A stretch of DNA of 64,000 nucleotides from an uncultured Planctomycetales bacterium (GCA_903926465.1 CAIYJE010000020.1:29428-93427), one strand, 5' to 3'; counted from the stretch's first letter, positions 15,817-26,902 are shown. Notes: generated by a model not told the origin, from the sequence alone. Translations and numbers: made by a program.

Positions 15817-17556
15817 TCAAGGGGTCGGGTTGGTCGAAGCGGAGAGGTCGATGGCCACACGGGCGCGAACAATATAACCGGATGCTGCAGGTGCAGCGGC
15901 TGAGGAACGTTCACGTAGCGGAATGGCGCCGTTATAAAAATTGGGTCGCGTGGTCCAGGGAAGCCAGTGTCTGGTCGAGACGGCCTCCACCAGTTGCAAA
16001 CGACCATCTTCCTGGGCCAGAGCGAGACCAGGATCGGCTTCTTTCAGGTCTTGAGGAGAAGTGTAGATTAACCAATCCCCAGCCTGAAGTACGGTTTGAT
16101 GGGGTTGAACGGGCGTGAATCCCAAACGCCGACCCTGGTCCGCGAGTTCGCCCCAGGACCGGGCGATAAAAAAGATCGGGTTCGATTTTGGGTCGGTTTT
16201 CGACAGCATCTGCACCCGTTTGCCCGCGAGCAAAGCGATCTGAGTGTCAACCAACTCTGTGACAATGAACAGCCCACCCACGATAAGACTCAAGACAAAC
16301 ACAGGCGCAAACGCCAGAGACTCGCTTACCGATGCATTCATTCGCCGCTCAGCCAGGCGTGCGAGTAACAGCGTGAGTACAGCCACGGTGATCGGCAGGC
16401 GTCGAACCGCCCCGTACGGAGATAGTACGATGCAGGAACCAATTTCAATCGCAAGCCAGACGATCAGACACCATGTCAACCGATCGCCGATTGACACCCG
16501 GAACCACGGCACTACCGCAGCAACGGTAAGGCCGATGATGACAGGACCGATCCAGCCGGCGGTCACGTCCCAGAGACTCAGCCTCACTCCAGTTCGCCAG
16601 ACAACCGGGAACATCTGAGCATTGTCGAGACCGCCCAACGGCAGCAAACAAACACCGACCAAGAGGGTCAGACCCAACACCATGCGACGGCCTGCACCGA
16701 GCGCCATGGCACCCAATGGCACCAGCGCCGGGGCAACCACGCCACCGGTGCGGAGCAAATCCTTGATCATCAGCAAAGCATGGTTGCCACCGCCGCCAGG
16801 ATGACGCGACAGGACCGTAAACAGGAACTGACTGGTTCCATAGCGATGGTGCACCCAGGCCTCCCAGATCACGAACATCACCACGGCAACAGCCGCACTG
16901 ACCAGACCCTGGCGCCAGCGACCAGCCACCGCCGCCACAACGGTCAGTGTAAACGGGAGCGCAAGCATGGTGTATTTGGTTTCGAGTGCCAGACCGGCCA
17001 GAAGACCAGTTCCGACCACAGTCATCCAGTCCTGCAGCCGCCAGCTCCTCAGGCCACCAGCAGCACCACTGCGGGTGTTCAGCAACACCGCCAAGGCCGC
17101 CATGGCAAGCGATTGCGCAGGCAGATCTTGCATCAAATTGAAGCTTGCCAGTACCGGAGCACCGGTCATCACCATCCAAAACACGGCCGCCGTGTGTCCC
17201 GGCGTCATCTGCTTTGCAAGGCTCCAGACGCTTGAGCCAAGTAGTAAAGCAAACGGAGACATCCAGAGTTTGAGCGCCCAAACACAATCCCCCACCACTG
17301 CCATGCCGGCCGCCAGCCAGGAGGGCAAGACAGGCGGTGAAACATTTTCAATTGCCGGCACCACTTGGTAGGCATAGACAGTGGTGCCACCATAAGGATC
17401 GAGCGGGTGTGCCGCGATGCGTCGGGCATGATCAAGGTAAGAGGGATCATCACAGACGGCTGGCTTGAGGCTATTCAAGCCGGTGATCAGCAGTGCCACC
17501 GCGACCACATGCACGATGGGCCAACGAGCGAACTTGGTGAGGGCGTCAGTGGTCAT
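15817..17556 (-). CDS. Polytopic membrane glycosyltransferase, GT39/ArnT-like
   Basis: 579 residues with about ten hydrophobic helices and a C-terminal soluble tail. The first periplasmic loop has SLKPAVCDDPSYLDHARRIA, matching the acidic motif after the first helix of GT39/ArnT/PMT-type enzymes, which move sugars or mannose from a lipid-phosphate donor to an acceptor outside the membrane. The start codon overlaps the previous frame's stop by four bases, so it belongs to the minus-strand polysaccharide operon that begins near 22 kb. The polyprenyl-linked donor could be made by the DPM1-like GT2 protein at 21.3-22.1 kb. Confidence 0.8.
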   Translation of the reverse strand: MTTDALTKFARWPIVHVVAVALLITGLNSLKPAVCDDPSYLDHARRIAAHPLDPYGGTTVYAYQVVPAIENVSPPVLPSWLAAGMAVVGDCVWALKLWMSPFALLLGSSVWSLAKQMTPGHTAAVFWMVMTGAPVLASFNLMQDLPAQSLAMAALAVLLNTRSGAAGGLRSWRLQDWMTVVGTGLLAGLALETKYTMLALPFTLTVVAAVAGRWRQGLVSAAVAVVMFVIWEAWVHHRYGTSQFLFTVLSRHPGGGGNHALLMIKDLLRTGGVVAPALVPLGAMALGAGRRMVLGLTLLVGVCLLPLGGLDNAQMFPVVWRTGVRLSLWDVTAGWIGPVIIGLTVAAVVPWFRVSIGDRLTWCLIVWLAIEIGSCIVLSPYGAVRRLPITVAVLTLLLARLAERRMNASVSESLAFAPVFVLSLIVGGLFIVTELVDTQIALLAGKRVQMLSKTDPKSNPIFFIARSWGELADQGRRLGFTPVQPHQTVLQAGDWLIYTSPQDLKEADPGLALAQEDGRLQLVEAVSTRHWLPWTTRPNFYNGAIPLRERSSAAAPAASGYIVRARVAIDLSASTNPTP

Positions 17557-18029
17557 CGATCATTCGCCGGTGGTTGGCCACCCGGTTTTGGTCCAGCTTC
17601 AGGCTGTCGAACACTGGGAGTCTCGGCCGCCACGGCCGGTATGGTCCAGAACGTCATGAGCTCTCTGGAGTCGTACCAGTAGACATGCCGACGCCAGTTC
17701 GCAACCACCGGCACACTGCTGGTCAAGGTCTCGCCATGGTGACGGTTGAGCGTTACGAGCGGATCAATATGCAGGCGATTGGCCCGGCGCGGGGCGACCT
17801 TCCAGCAATGCTCTCGTCTGCCTTTCGCCTCATAAAGACCGAGGTTTAAATCCACTTCTTGATCTGTGGGATTCACAACCACTAACCACTCTGATTCGCG
17901 AATCCAGAGTTTCTCCTGATCGTCCATCACAATGCCATCCGCAATGTGCCACTGGGTCGCAAGCTGCCGAACGGCCAGGTAAGAGGCCGCAGCTTCACGA
18001 ATCCCACGTGAGGAGATTGTGGTCAACAA
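17553..18029 (-). pseudogene. Orphan C-terminal gene fragment of unknown family
   Basis: An open stretch of 158 codons with only a TTG at its beginning and overlapping the end of the broken FAD-oxidoreductase gene. The product (EWLVVVNPTDQEVDLNLGLYEAKG, then RRHVYWYDSRELMTFWTIP) looks like a beta-rich C-terminal domain, as in carbohydrate-active proteins, rather than like the C-terminus of the oxidoreductase it follows. It ends in a Pro-rich tail and overlaps the GT39 gene by four bases, suggesting it once was a normal gene in this operon whose 5' part is lost. It could still be translated from TTG. Confidence 0.5.
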
Positions 18030-18368
18030 AGCCCAGGGCCGGAAACCTCAGGAATTCCCAGGCGTTCGACACCGAATGAAGCGCACCGTCAGCGAATACG
18101 CCCGTGCGCGTCGATTGCCACTGCATCTGAGCCTTTAGCTCAAGTTCCTCAAGCAAACCGAGCAAGCAGGAATCAGAGAGCAACGTCACATGGTAATGCT
18201 TATCCCAGGTGAGATCGCCAATCTGCCAACCGGACGCCAGTCCGCCGGCAGTAGCATCGCCTTCAAATACGGTCACACGGCGCCCGGCACATGCAAGCCG
18301 CCAGCAAGAGTGAGCCCGAGCATGCCACCACTAACAATCGCCCACTGGTCTGTGTGCGGCTCTGGCAT
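17995..18368 (-). pseudogene. Frameshifted and truncated FAD/NAD-binding amine oxidase-like gene
   Basis: ATG at 18368, four bases after the acetyltransferase stop, begins MPEPHTDQWAIVSGGMLG, a Rossmann start with a degenerate dinucleotide motif. That frame stops at 18273. The continuation is in another frame: RRVTVFEGDATAGGLASGW, then LTWDKHYHVTLLSDSCLLG, typical of protoporphyrinogen oxidase/UDP-galactopyranose mutase-like flavoproteins, so a one-base shift lies near 18280-18300. The second frame ends after about 125 residues (FPALGFVDHNLLTWDS) while relatives have more than 400. The missing two thirds were evidently deleted. Position in the operon shows it was the gene after the acetyltransferase. 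Confidence 0.8.
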
Positions 18369-18371
18369 GGG

Positions 18372-19016
18372 CTAAACCTCACCCAGTGGCGAAGCCGGTG
18401 GAGTAAGTTCGATAACCTCATTCGACTCTATTTTGTATTTCAAACCGCAGGCAGCGCATGTGATCTCAGAGTGCGAGACCGGGCGGTCCGCGTTCAAACG
18501 CTCAAGCAGATCACCACACCGACAGACGCAGCCAACAAGGCGTGCCGGATTACCCGAAACCAGGTGAAACGGGCGAACGCTTCGGGTGACTACGGTACCC
18601 ATGCCAATCATGGACCAGCGGCCAATTTCAAGCCCACCCCGAACCGTTGCATTGGCTCCAATAGTGGCTCCGGCTCCCACCCGTGTGGTCAAAGTCCGTT
18701 CAGTCGGGGAGGAATCTCGCAATCGCGAGAGATCGGGGGTGGTGGCACGCGGGAAAAGCTCGTTGGTGAACACCACGCCAATTGCCAACATCACGCCGTC
18801 TTCAATTTCCACTCCCGCACAAACACTGACGAACGGCCCTATTTTGCAGCGATTCCCGATTCTTACATCGTAGGCTATGGAAGCTTTACCTCCCACGATG
18901 CATTCAGCACCCAGGCAGGCATGGTGACGAATGTGGGCGTGATCCCAAATGGCCGTACCTGCACCAAGCTCGACCCCTTCCTCGATCATGGCCGTCGGAT
19001 GAATTCGGACGTTCAT
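18372..19016 (-). CDS. Hexapeptide-repeat N-acetyltransferase (WbpD/WlbB-like)
   Basis: 214 residues. The left-handed beta-helix hexapeptide pattern runs through VRIHPTAMIEEGVELGAGTA, IWDHAHIRHHACLGAECIVG, VRIGNRCKIGPFVSVCAGVE and VGAGATIGANATVRGGLEIG. The layout matches WbpD/WlbB enzymes, which acetylate the 3-amino group of UDP-2-acetamido-3-amino-2,3-dideoxy-glucuronate. The neighbouring Gfo dehydrogenase and DegT aminotransferase supply the preceding steps. An unusual C-terminal extension has Cys clusters (CVCRCGDLL, then CAACGLKYKI) that could form a small zinc ribbon. It starts four bases after the dehydrogenase stop. Confidence 0.87.
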   Translation of the reverse strand: MNVRIHPTAMIEEGVELGAGTAIWDHAHIRHHACLGAECIVGGKASIAYDVRIGNRCKIGPFVSVCAGVEIEDGVMLAIGVVFTNELFPRATTPDLSRLRDSSPTERTLTTRVGAGATIGANATVRGGLEIGRWSMIGMGTVVTRSVRPFHLVSGNPARLVGCVCRCGDLLERLNADRPVSHSEITCAACGLKYKIESNEVIELTPPASPLGEV

Positions 19017-19020
19017 GAGC

Positions 19021-20016
19021 TTACTCCACTCCTACCGAGGTCCAGCGGCGGTGCAAAATCGAGTCATAGGCCGCATCGATCACCGCAACCGATGCCAAGG
19101 CATCATCAGCCGTGACATGCAGCGGTTCAACACCGGCTATCGCCCGCGCAAAGTTCACCAACTGGGCACGAAACGCAGCCACTTTGTCATAGCCAGAGCC
19201 AAGGGATACGGCATCTCCGCCGCCGAACAGCCGATAAGATGAGCCCTTCCAGCCAATCGAAAGCATTCCATCGCGGCCGTGCACGCGTACGAAATAGTCA
19301 ACAGGCTGCGCCATCGACCACGATAGTTCCACACGCGCCAGAACCCCTGCGGTGTTGCGAGCCAGCACCTGCACGGTCTCTTCCACATCCAACCCTTGAA
19401 CCTGCGGTGCTACCGACGCGACAACCTCAGCAACTGGGCCGAGCAGGTATCGCATCAGGTCCGCCGCATGGGGCCCATTATCGATCAGCACGCCACCACC
19501 ACTGATTCGTCGATCACTGTTCCAGCGGTTGCGCATCTCAAGCGAAGCGGTGAACACATTCTCATAGAGAATAATCGGGCCCAAGAGGCCAGAATCGATC
19601 ACATCGCGGGCACGGACCACATCGGCTACAAAGCGGAACTTTGAAGCCATGGTCAGGACCCGCCCCCAGTCGTGGGCTGCAGCCAGCATTCGCCTGGCCT
19701 CAACCAGGTTCACAGCCCAGGGTTTTTCGCACAATACATGTAAACCCGCGGCAAGTAACTGACAAACCACGTCCGCATGAGCGACTGGAGGGATACAGAC
19801 GAGTGCGGCGTCCAGTTCCACACTGGCGAGCATGGTGTTCAGATCGGCGAACGCCAAGCAACCGGCCTGGTCGGCCACGGTTCGGGCTGCCTCGAACCTC
19901 GTATCAGCGACAGCGACCACACGCACTTCTGCACATCCAGCCAGCGCCTGAACATGCGTGTGAGCAATCGCACCAGCACCCACCAGACCGAGCCGAAGCA
20001 CCGGGACAGCACTCAT
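19021..20016 (-). CDS. Gfo/Idh/MocA oxidoreductase (WbpB/WlbA-like)
   Basis: 331 residues. Rossmann start LGLVGAGAIAHTHVQALAG, then CIPPVAHADVV and the family's CEKPWAVN motif with the catalytic Lys, and a C-terminal dimer domain with GGGVLIDNGPHAADLMRYL. In the Wbp/Wlb pathway this enzyme oxidises C3 of UDP-N-acetylglucosaminuronate before transamination by a DegT protein. Its start overlaps the end of the DegT gene by four bases (ATGA). The gene itself is intact although both flanking partners in the operon are damaged. The precise sugar is inferred from gene company. Confidence 0.87.
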   Translation of the reverse strand: MSAVPVLRLGLVGAGAIAHTHVQALAGCAEVRVVAVADTRFEAARTVADQAGCLAFADLNTMLASVELDAALVCIPPVAHADVVCQLLAAGLHVLCEKPWAVNLVEARRMLAAAHDWGRVLTMASKFRFVADVVRARDVIDSGLLGPIILYENVFTASLEMRNRWNSDRRISGGGVLIDNGPHAADLMRYLLGPVAEVVASVAPQVQGLDVEETVQVLARNTAGVLARVELSWSMAQPVDYFVRVHGRDGMLSIGWKGSSYRLFGGGDAVSLGSGYDKVAAFRAQLVNFARAIAGVEPLHVTADDALASVAVIDAAYDSILHRRWTSVGVE

Positions 20017-21249
20017 GCCTGGTTACTCCGCAACTGATCAACAGACTCACGGATCGCCTCACCCATGGCGTCAATGTGCGCCGTGGTGAAACGTTCATTG
20101 AAAGGCAAAACCAAAATTCGCTCCAAACCATCAAACACACCGGGGAAGCGATCGGCTCGATAATCAACAGCCTCGGGTCTGGCCAGCGTGAACGGCCAGC
20201 GACTATCTCCAAAAGTGCGCTGCTCGCGAAAGACCTCGCATACAAAGGCGGGCTTCTGGATGTATCGTGGCGCCGACATAATGCCATATCGTTTCAAGAT
20301 CGCGGCCAGCGCTATCGCACCGCCTGGTATCACCGCCGGATCGACATTGAGGCAATACCGCCAGTACACATGCTGGCTGTCTGACAAGACGACCGGGGTT
20401 TGAATCCCTTCAATCTGGCTCAGGAGGCTGGTCAACTGCCCCGCTCGGACCATGCGTGTGCGAACCACGTCTTCAAGTTTTTCAAGCTGCGCCAGTGCGA
20501 CCGCGCCCTGCAACTCTGACAACGGTAATTAAGTGCCAGAAACGTATGATCGGGGTTGGGATCGCCATTTCCCCAGGCCTTATTCACGAACAGGGTCATG
20601 CGACGGGCCAACGCCGGGTCGTTGGTGGTCACTAACCCCCCTTCGCCCGAGGTGATATGTTTCCCCTGTTGCATGGAAAAGCAACCGATCTGGCCAATCG
20701 ACCCCACAAACGAACCGCCTGACTTCGCCAAAAACGCCTGCGCACAATCTTCAATCACTGGAATCGCATGCTGATTCGCCAATGCCATGATGGCAGGCAT
20801 ATCACAAGGTTTTCCAAAGAGATGTGTCACAATGATACCGCGGGTGCGCGGACTGAGCCTGGCGGCAATCGTCTCTGCCGTGAGGTTACAGCTTGCGGCG
20901 TCGACATCTGCAAATACGGGGATGGCGCCTTGATAGAGGATCGGGGAAAGCGCACCCATGTCGGTAATGGGAGTGGTTATAAACTCATCGCCTGTTTGCG
21001 GGTTGAAGGCAGCGATGGCGCAGTGAATCGCCGCCGTGCCACTTGAGCAGGCCAGTGCGTGCTTCACACCCAGCAGGGAGGCGAACCGATCTTGAAGTTC
21101 CCGGGTAAAACGCCCCTTGGTGGCAGTGAGTGTGCCCGTGGCAATGGCGGCTGCCACAGCACGAATCTCAGCATCGCCAAGGGTCCGGCCGGGCAGTCCT
21201 GATCGGACGGAAGTTCAATCTTTGCAGCGTCAAGAGTACCGGTTGCCAT
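20013..21249 (-). pseudogene. DegT/DnrJ/EryC1 aminotransferase (WbpE/WlbC-like) with two frameshifts
   Basis: The PLP-dependent sugar aminotransferase is spread over three frames. ATG 21249 begins MATGTLDAAKIELPSDQDCP, the usual DegT start; near 21190 the frame shifts and continues as GDAEIRAVAAAIATGTL through KHALACSSGTAAIHCAI, VIEDCAQAF and GKHITSGEGGLVTTND, which has the PLP Lys. After LALNYR (about 20530) a second shift, consistent with loss of one A, leads into SELQGAVALAQLEKLEDV and the rest to the normal end. All active-site pieces survive, so the damage is recent or is sequencing error. Function would be transfer of an amino group to C3 of a keto sugar nucleotide. Confidence 0.85.
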
Positions 21250-21291
21250 GTTCAGAGTGCTCGCGCTTCTAAAAGTTGGATATGGAACCAC

Positions 21292-22068
21292 TTATGATTG
21301 CAGGGCCCGCCGTAACCGTCGTCCCCAGCGAAAAACATCGACGATCTGGCCAGGGATGCGCTGCCAGGCCAGACGCACGCCACGGTTACCGGTCGACTCT
21401 CGCCAGGCCAACCGCGCGGGGATTTCGACCACGTTCCAGTGTGCGGCAAAGGCCGCCTGGAGTATTTCCAGATTAATCTCAACTCCATCGCATTGGAGAT
21501 CGAGTTGAGCAAGTGATAGGCCACGATAACCGCGAACCATGCCCGTGAAGGTATGGAACTGACCTCCCGTGGTAAACCGGAGCCAGAAATTGGCCACACG
21601 ACTCAAAAGTCGACGCCCGGCAGGCACGCCCAAGACCACCCCACCAGGTGCATAGGCAGAGGTCAGCGCAACATCAGCCCCCGTGTTCACCGCTTCGACC
21701 AGTGGGTCCAAGTGATCTGGTGCATAGCTCAGATCTGCGTCCAGCGTTACCACAATATCTGCGTGGGCATGCGCAAAACCGGTCCGCAACGCCGCACCAA
21801 GACCGCGATTCATGGGATGATGGAGCACATTCATACGCGGGTCATCGCGCATCAAGGCGTCTGCAAGCTCGCCAGTGGTGTCGACACTGCCGTCATTCAC
21901 AATGATAAATCGCCAATCTGAAATACCAGGCATCGTGGAAACGTAATTTCGAAGTTCGGCAAGGTTCGCCTGCAGAACGGTCGCCTCATTATGCGCCGGT
22001 ATTACGATATCGAGAGTCACCCAAGGTTTAGGGCCAGCCATGGACCTACAACGATTCGGCGTGATCAT
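21292..22068 (-). CDS. GT2 family glycosyltransferase, DPM1/polyprenyl-phosphate type
   Basis: About 258 residues; ATG 22041 is an equally possible start. The fold begins VTLDIVIPAHNEATVLQANL, followed by FIIVNDGSVDTT, NRGLGAALRTGF and VVTLDADLSYAPD with the metal-binding DxD. The lack of large C-terminal membrane helices and the overall size match dolichol-phosphate mannose synthase-like enzymes that charge a polyprenyl phosphate with a sugar. Such a donor would suit the GT39 enzyme at the end of this operon. It is the first gene of the minus-strand polysaccharide group, 42 bases before the DegT gene. Confidence 0.83.
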   Translation of the reverse strand: MITPNRCRSMAGPKPWVTLDIVIPAHNEATVLQANLAELRNYVSTMPGISDWRFIIVNDGSVDTTGELADALMRDDPRMNVLHHPMNRGLGAALRTGFAHAHADIVVTLDADLSYAPDHLDPLVEAVNTGADVALTSAYAPGGVVLGVPAGRRLLSRVANFWLRFTTGGQFHTFTGMVRGYRGLSLAQLDLQCDGVEINLEILQAAFAAHWNVVEIPARLAWRESTGNRGVRLAWQRIPGQIVDVFRWGRRLRRALQS

Positions 22069-22491
22069 GACCGCGAATTCCAGACTCTCGTGAAACTCGG
22101 CCTACAAAACTACTCGAAGTCAAACTTATCAGACCAATGCCGCTTCTAGAGCATTGGTAAAAACATACAACACTCCCCAGCCAGCCTTGCGTTCCGGCGT
22201 TGATTTCGTTGACTACGAATGGACATCCCTGGTCCCCGCCCCAATCACGTACTGCCACGCTCACCCCAGCCCGCCATCGGAAGCATGGGAGCCTGAAGAT
22301 CCTGATCTCCCGAATCCAAAACTGAACGCCGTCGGCCCTATGTTTACCAAAAACCCATGCATCCCAGGCTGAACGGCTATCGACCTACACCCGAACAGGA
22401 ACAGCGAAACGAACCAAACGCACAGAGGGCGGCCCCGCACGTTTGCGGGACCGCCCTCTGGTATGCAAACTGGATTCCAGGGACCTGGTTC
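22069..22491. other. Intergenic region between enolase and the polysaccharide operon
   Basis: About 420 bases, no supported gene. It contains the enolase 3' hairpin at 22423-22460 and, by position, the promoter of the minus-strand polysaccharide operon. No clear promoter boxes were seen. Confidence 0.4.
22423..22460 (-). terminator. Strong hairpin after enolase
   Basis: A near-perfect stem (CAGAGGGCGGNCCCGCA paired with its complement across a CGTT-type loop) lies 30 bases beyond the enolase stop. There is no long U-tract but the stem is very GC-rich, so termination or 3' end protection is likely. Confidence 0.7.
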
Positions 22492-24561
<2,070 letters not shown>

Positions 24562-25386
24562 TTATCGGCTCAAAGCCGGGTCGCCTTGACCCCCGGAACC
24601 GATCGGCGCGTTTTCGTTCGGTTGCGGAACGGCCAGCAACGGAATCACGTATTTCTTCAAGAAAAATGGGCTATCGCAGCCCAGATGCCCCCCCAGATAG
24701 CCCGTTGCGGCCATCCGCCACCGCCAGCGCACCTGACACAACCGATCATGCGGGCTTGGCCCGTTCCCGGCCGGCTTCGACCCCCGGGGCCACCGGAACC
24801 CCGTCAGCCCGGCCGATACCGAATGCACCCGGTCTATCGTGCCAAAGATCAACGTGCCCGCCCCCAGCAAAAAGAGGTCGAACGGAGACCAGAACACGGT
24901 CAACATTCCATCCACAGCCGCCAGGGCTGAATCCAGGTCATAGTGACGAGACAGTGCCGGCGCCAGTAACACGGCCCCCTGCACCACCCCTGCCGGCAGC
25001 CGCTCCAGAGTTCGCACCACCACCCCCGTACCGCCCGACTTACCCACCAGGTACACCGGCACCTCTGGCCGTTCCGCCCGGAACGCCTGAATTTGGTCCG
25101 CCAGGCGAATGGCCCAGGCCTCCACATTGGCCGTGTTGGTCAGATCTTTGTGCCAACGCCCAAACCCATGACACCACCGCACCACCTCCACCCGGTGGCC
25201 CCGAGCCACACGCCCGGCCATCACCTGCAAACTCACGCCGCACAGGTCCAGGCCGCCAATCCCATCGGCCACCAGCACCAGCGCCGACGCCTGGGAACGC
25301 GCAGGCGGCTCTGGCGTGGGACCGAACGCGAACCGGAACAGCCCACGCAACGCGGTTGTGAGAATCATCTTGAGCACTCCGCGCAC
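24562..25386 (-). CDS. Alpha/beta-hydrolase-like protein
   Basis: 274 residues (ATG 25368 is an alternative start). The sequence has ALVLVADGIGGLDLCGVSLQ, then VPVYLVGKSGGTGVVVRTLE with a G-x-S-x-G nucleophile elbow (Ser near 145) and AVLLAPALSRHYDL, typical of alpha/beta-hydrolase folds. The catalytic acid and His are not obvious, and the last 60 residues are Pro/Gly-rich. Related planctomycete proteins are annotated only as hydrolases. Substrate unknown. Confidence 0.65.
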   Translation of the reverse strand: MRGVLKMILTTALRGLFRFAFGPTPEPPARSQASALVLVADGIGGLDLCGVSLQVMAGRVARGHRVEVVRWCHGFGRWHKDLTNTANVEAWAIRLADQIQAFRAERPEVPVYLVGKSGGTGVVVRTLERLPAGVVQGAVLLAPALSRHYDLDSALAAVDGMLTVFWSPFDLFLLGAGTLIFGTIDRVHSVSAGLTGFRWPRGSKPAGNGPSPHDRLCQVRWRWRMAATGYLGGHLGCDSPFFLKKYVIPLLAVPQPNENAPIGSGGQGDPALSR

Positions 25387-25917
25387 GGAAGGATGTACCG
25401 CAGATCAGTAGCTTACGATCAACGCCTGGAACCCGTAAATGAAGGTCTGGGCGAACGGCAGCTTGAAGATCACCTGCTGGAACCCCAGCCTGATCACCCC
25501 GATTGGCGGCAGTTCGCTGGTGACCGTGGCGTGGGTGGGTGGCCGCTGGGGAGTGATTTTTGAGCCCTGCTGATGGCATTCCAGCACAACAACCCGGGGC
25601 TGCCCAGGCTGCGAGTCGTGCAACAATCCGTGCCTATCCCAGAGCCCGGTCTCCTCTGCTCCTTGTGTCATGGATGACTCCAAGAAGAGTCATCCATGAC
25701 ACATCCGGAACGCTTCGCGGGCTTCGAAACATGTATAGAACAACGAGTGGTGATGCCTGGCATGTTGACGCCAACGAGCCTTTCCTGCTCTCCGTTGGCC
25801 GCGATGTTCAACCTGCAGTCGACTCTGTTCAATTGCTACATCGAACGGGAGGCATCGGATCGGGAATCGCAGGGCTATGTACCACGCAGACCGTCGCTGC
25901 CCACACGATCACGATTC
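25387..25917. other. Gene-poor stretch with a perfect palindrome
   Basis: About 530 bases. A minus-strand frame (25405-25683) ends its N-terminus inside the palindrome and shows no family features, so it is not called. The stretch contains the palindrome at 25664-25703 and leads into decayed genes. It looks like an accessory or rearranged region. Confidence 0.4.
25664..25703. repeat. Palindromic repeat with 17-bp arms
   Basis: Perfect inverted repeat TGTGTCATGGATGACTC, six-base spacer, then its complement. The core CATGGATGACTC recurs in the tandem repeats at 58.7-59.0 kb and, slightly changed, at 63.9 kb, so this is one member of a dispersed family rather than a terminator. Confidence 0.8.
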
Positions 25918-26248
25918 ATGAGTGACAACCCGTTGGCCACACTTCGCGACCTGGCCCAGGCCGACCCCGAGAAATGGGGCCCGCCCTGGCAGAGCATGAG
26001 CGCCAACTCCACGGCCTGCCGCCGCTGTGGAAGCAGGCGGTGAATCTCACCATGTCCGTGGTAAGCCACATGGCCGAAGGATTGCCACCCGTGAGTGAAG
26101 AAGTGCGGATAAAAGGCTTGAGGTTTGTCGTTGCTGTCCCAGATTCAAACCCTACCAAGGGCGATGCGCCGCCTGCGGGTGCTACGTGAGCCTGAAGACC
26201 CAGATGGGAGGTTCCATGACATGTCCGGAGGGACGGTGGAAAAACTAA
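25918..26248 (+). pseudogene. Frameshifted Cys-rich zinc-ribbon protein, phage-like
   Basis: Three successive frames together spell one plausible protein. ATG 25918 gives MSDNPLATLRDLAQADPEKW; from about 26010 another frame gives LPPLWKQAVNLTMSVVSHMA and LPPVSEEVRI; from about 26111 a third gives KRLEVCRCCPRFKPYQGRC, AACGCYVSLKTQMG and CPEGRW before a stop at 26248. The C-terminal pattern of C-x2-C, CxxCGC, Lys and CP.G.W resembles small zinc-ribbon proteins found in phages and planctomycete genomes. The first junction is not exactly placed. Function unknown. Confidence 0.6.
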
Positions 26249-26532
26249 ACTTGCGTACATAGCTTCAGTCGCACGGCAAGATCAATAAGTTCCGAGTTAG
26301 CTCAGCCTCAGGAACGGTCGACGACATGATTACGCGTAGCATCAACCACAGGCAATACTGTCGGACTTGCCACAGATGCCGATCCGTCGCAAAATCCTTC
26401 AAGAAAGTTGAAGGTTCGCGTCATACGATCCCCTGCCTGGATTGCCTAGTTCCTCAAAACAATGAGCGATGCCTCCAAAACCTCCAAGTTTCTGACTTCG
26501 GCTGGGCGATTGACCTTGGTAGGATTAGATTT

Positions 26533-26781
26533 ATGGCCACCATCACGCTACCGTCGATGAATGAACTGCTCAGGCCGCTCGGCCAGAACCTTACGCCAGA
26601 CTACGCGCGTACGTTGATCGGGTTGAAGGCCGACGCCAACGACCAGAAGCGAATGGCCACACTCGCGGCTAAAGCGAATGAGGGCACGCTGAGAGCCACA
26701 GAGAAGGAGGAGTACCACTCCTACGTCCTTGCGGGCAGCATGATTGCCTATCTGCAAGCACAGGCCCGCCTTGAGTCATGA
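26533..26781 (+). CDS. Small conserved protein usually paired with an HNH nuclease
   Basis: 82 residues from ATG 26533 (MATITLPSMNELLRPLGQNL). The C-terminal half, with LAAKANEGTLRATEKEEYHS and IAYLQAQARLES, matches a short helical family in planctomycetes and cyanobacteria that sits immediately before an HNH endonuclease gene. Here the following HNH gene survives only as a fragment, which supports the family call. The frame is open to 26326 but that part carries no family similarity. Function of the small protein is unknown; it may be an antitoxin-like or accessory partner. Confidence 0.65.
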   Translation: MATITLPSMNELLRPLGQNLTPDYARTLIGLKADANDQKRMATLAAKANEGTLRATEKEEYHSYVLAGSMIAYLQAQARLES

Positions 26782-26782
26782 C

Positions 26783-26902
26783 GACGGCTGCGAATACTGT
26801 TTGATGCACGAGGACCCAACAGTGGACGCGGCAATCCGCGTGGACGGGTGCTTCTCTCGTTGGGCGCACGCAGGTTGGCCGGGCCACTGCGCATGCCCTT
26901 GA
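26783..26902 (+). pseudogene. Remnant of an HNH endonuclease
   Basis: Directly after the small gene, a frame reads CEYCLMHED, the start of the zinc-finger knuckle of HNH nucleases usually found downstream of that small gene. The normal N-terminal 15-20 residues are missing, there is no start codon, and after about 20 more residues the sequence no longer resembles the family and stops at 26902. The HNH catalytic motif is absent. It is therefore a dead fragment. Confidence 0.6.

Noticed and set aside
25405..25683. 92-codon minus-strand frame
   Set aside because: Its start lies inside the palindrome and no family feature is seen; could be a fragment but not supportable.
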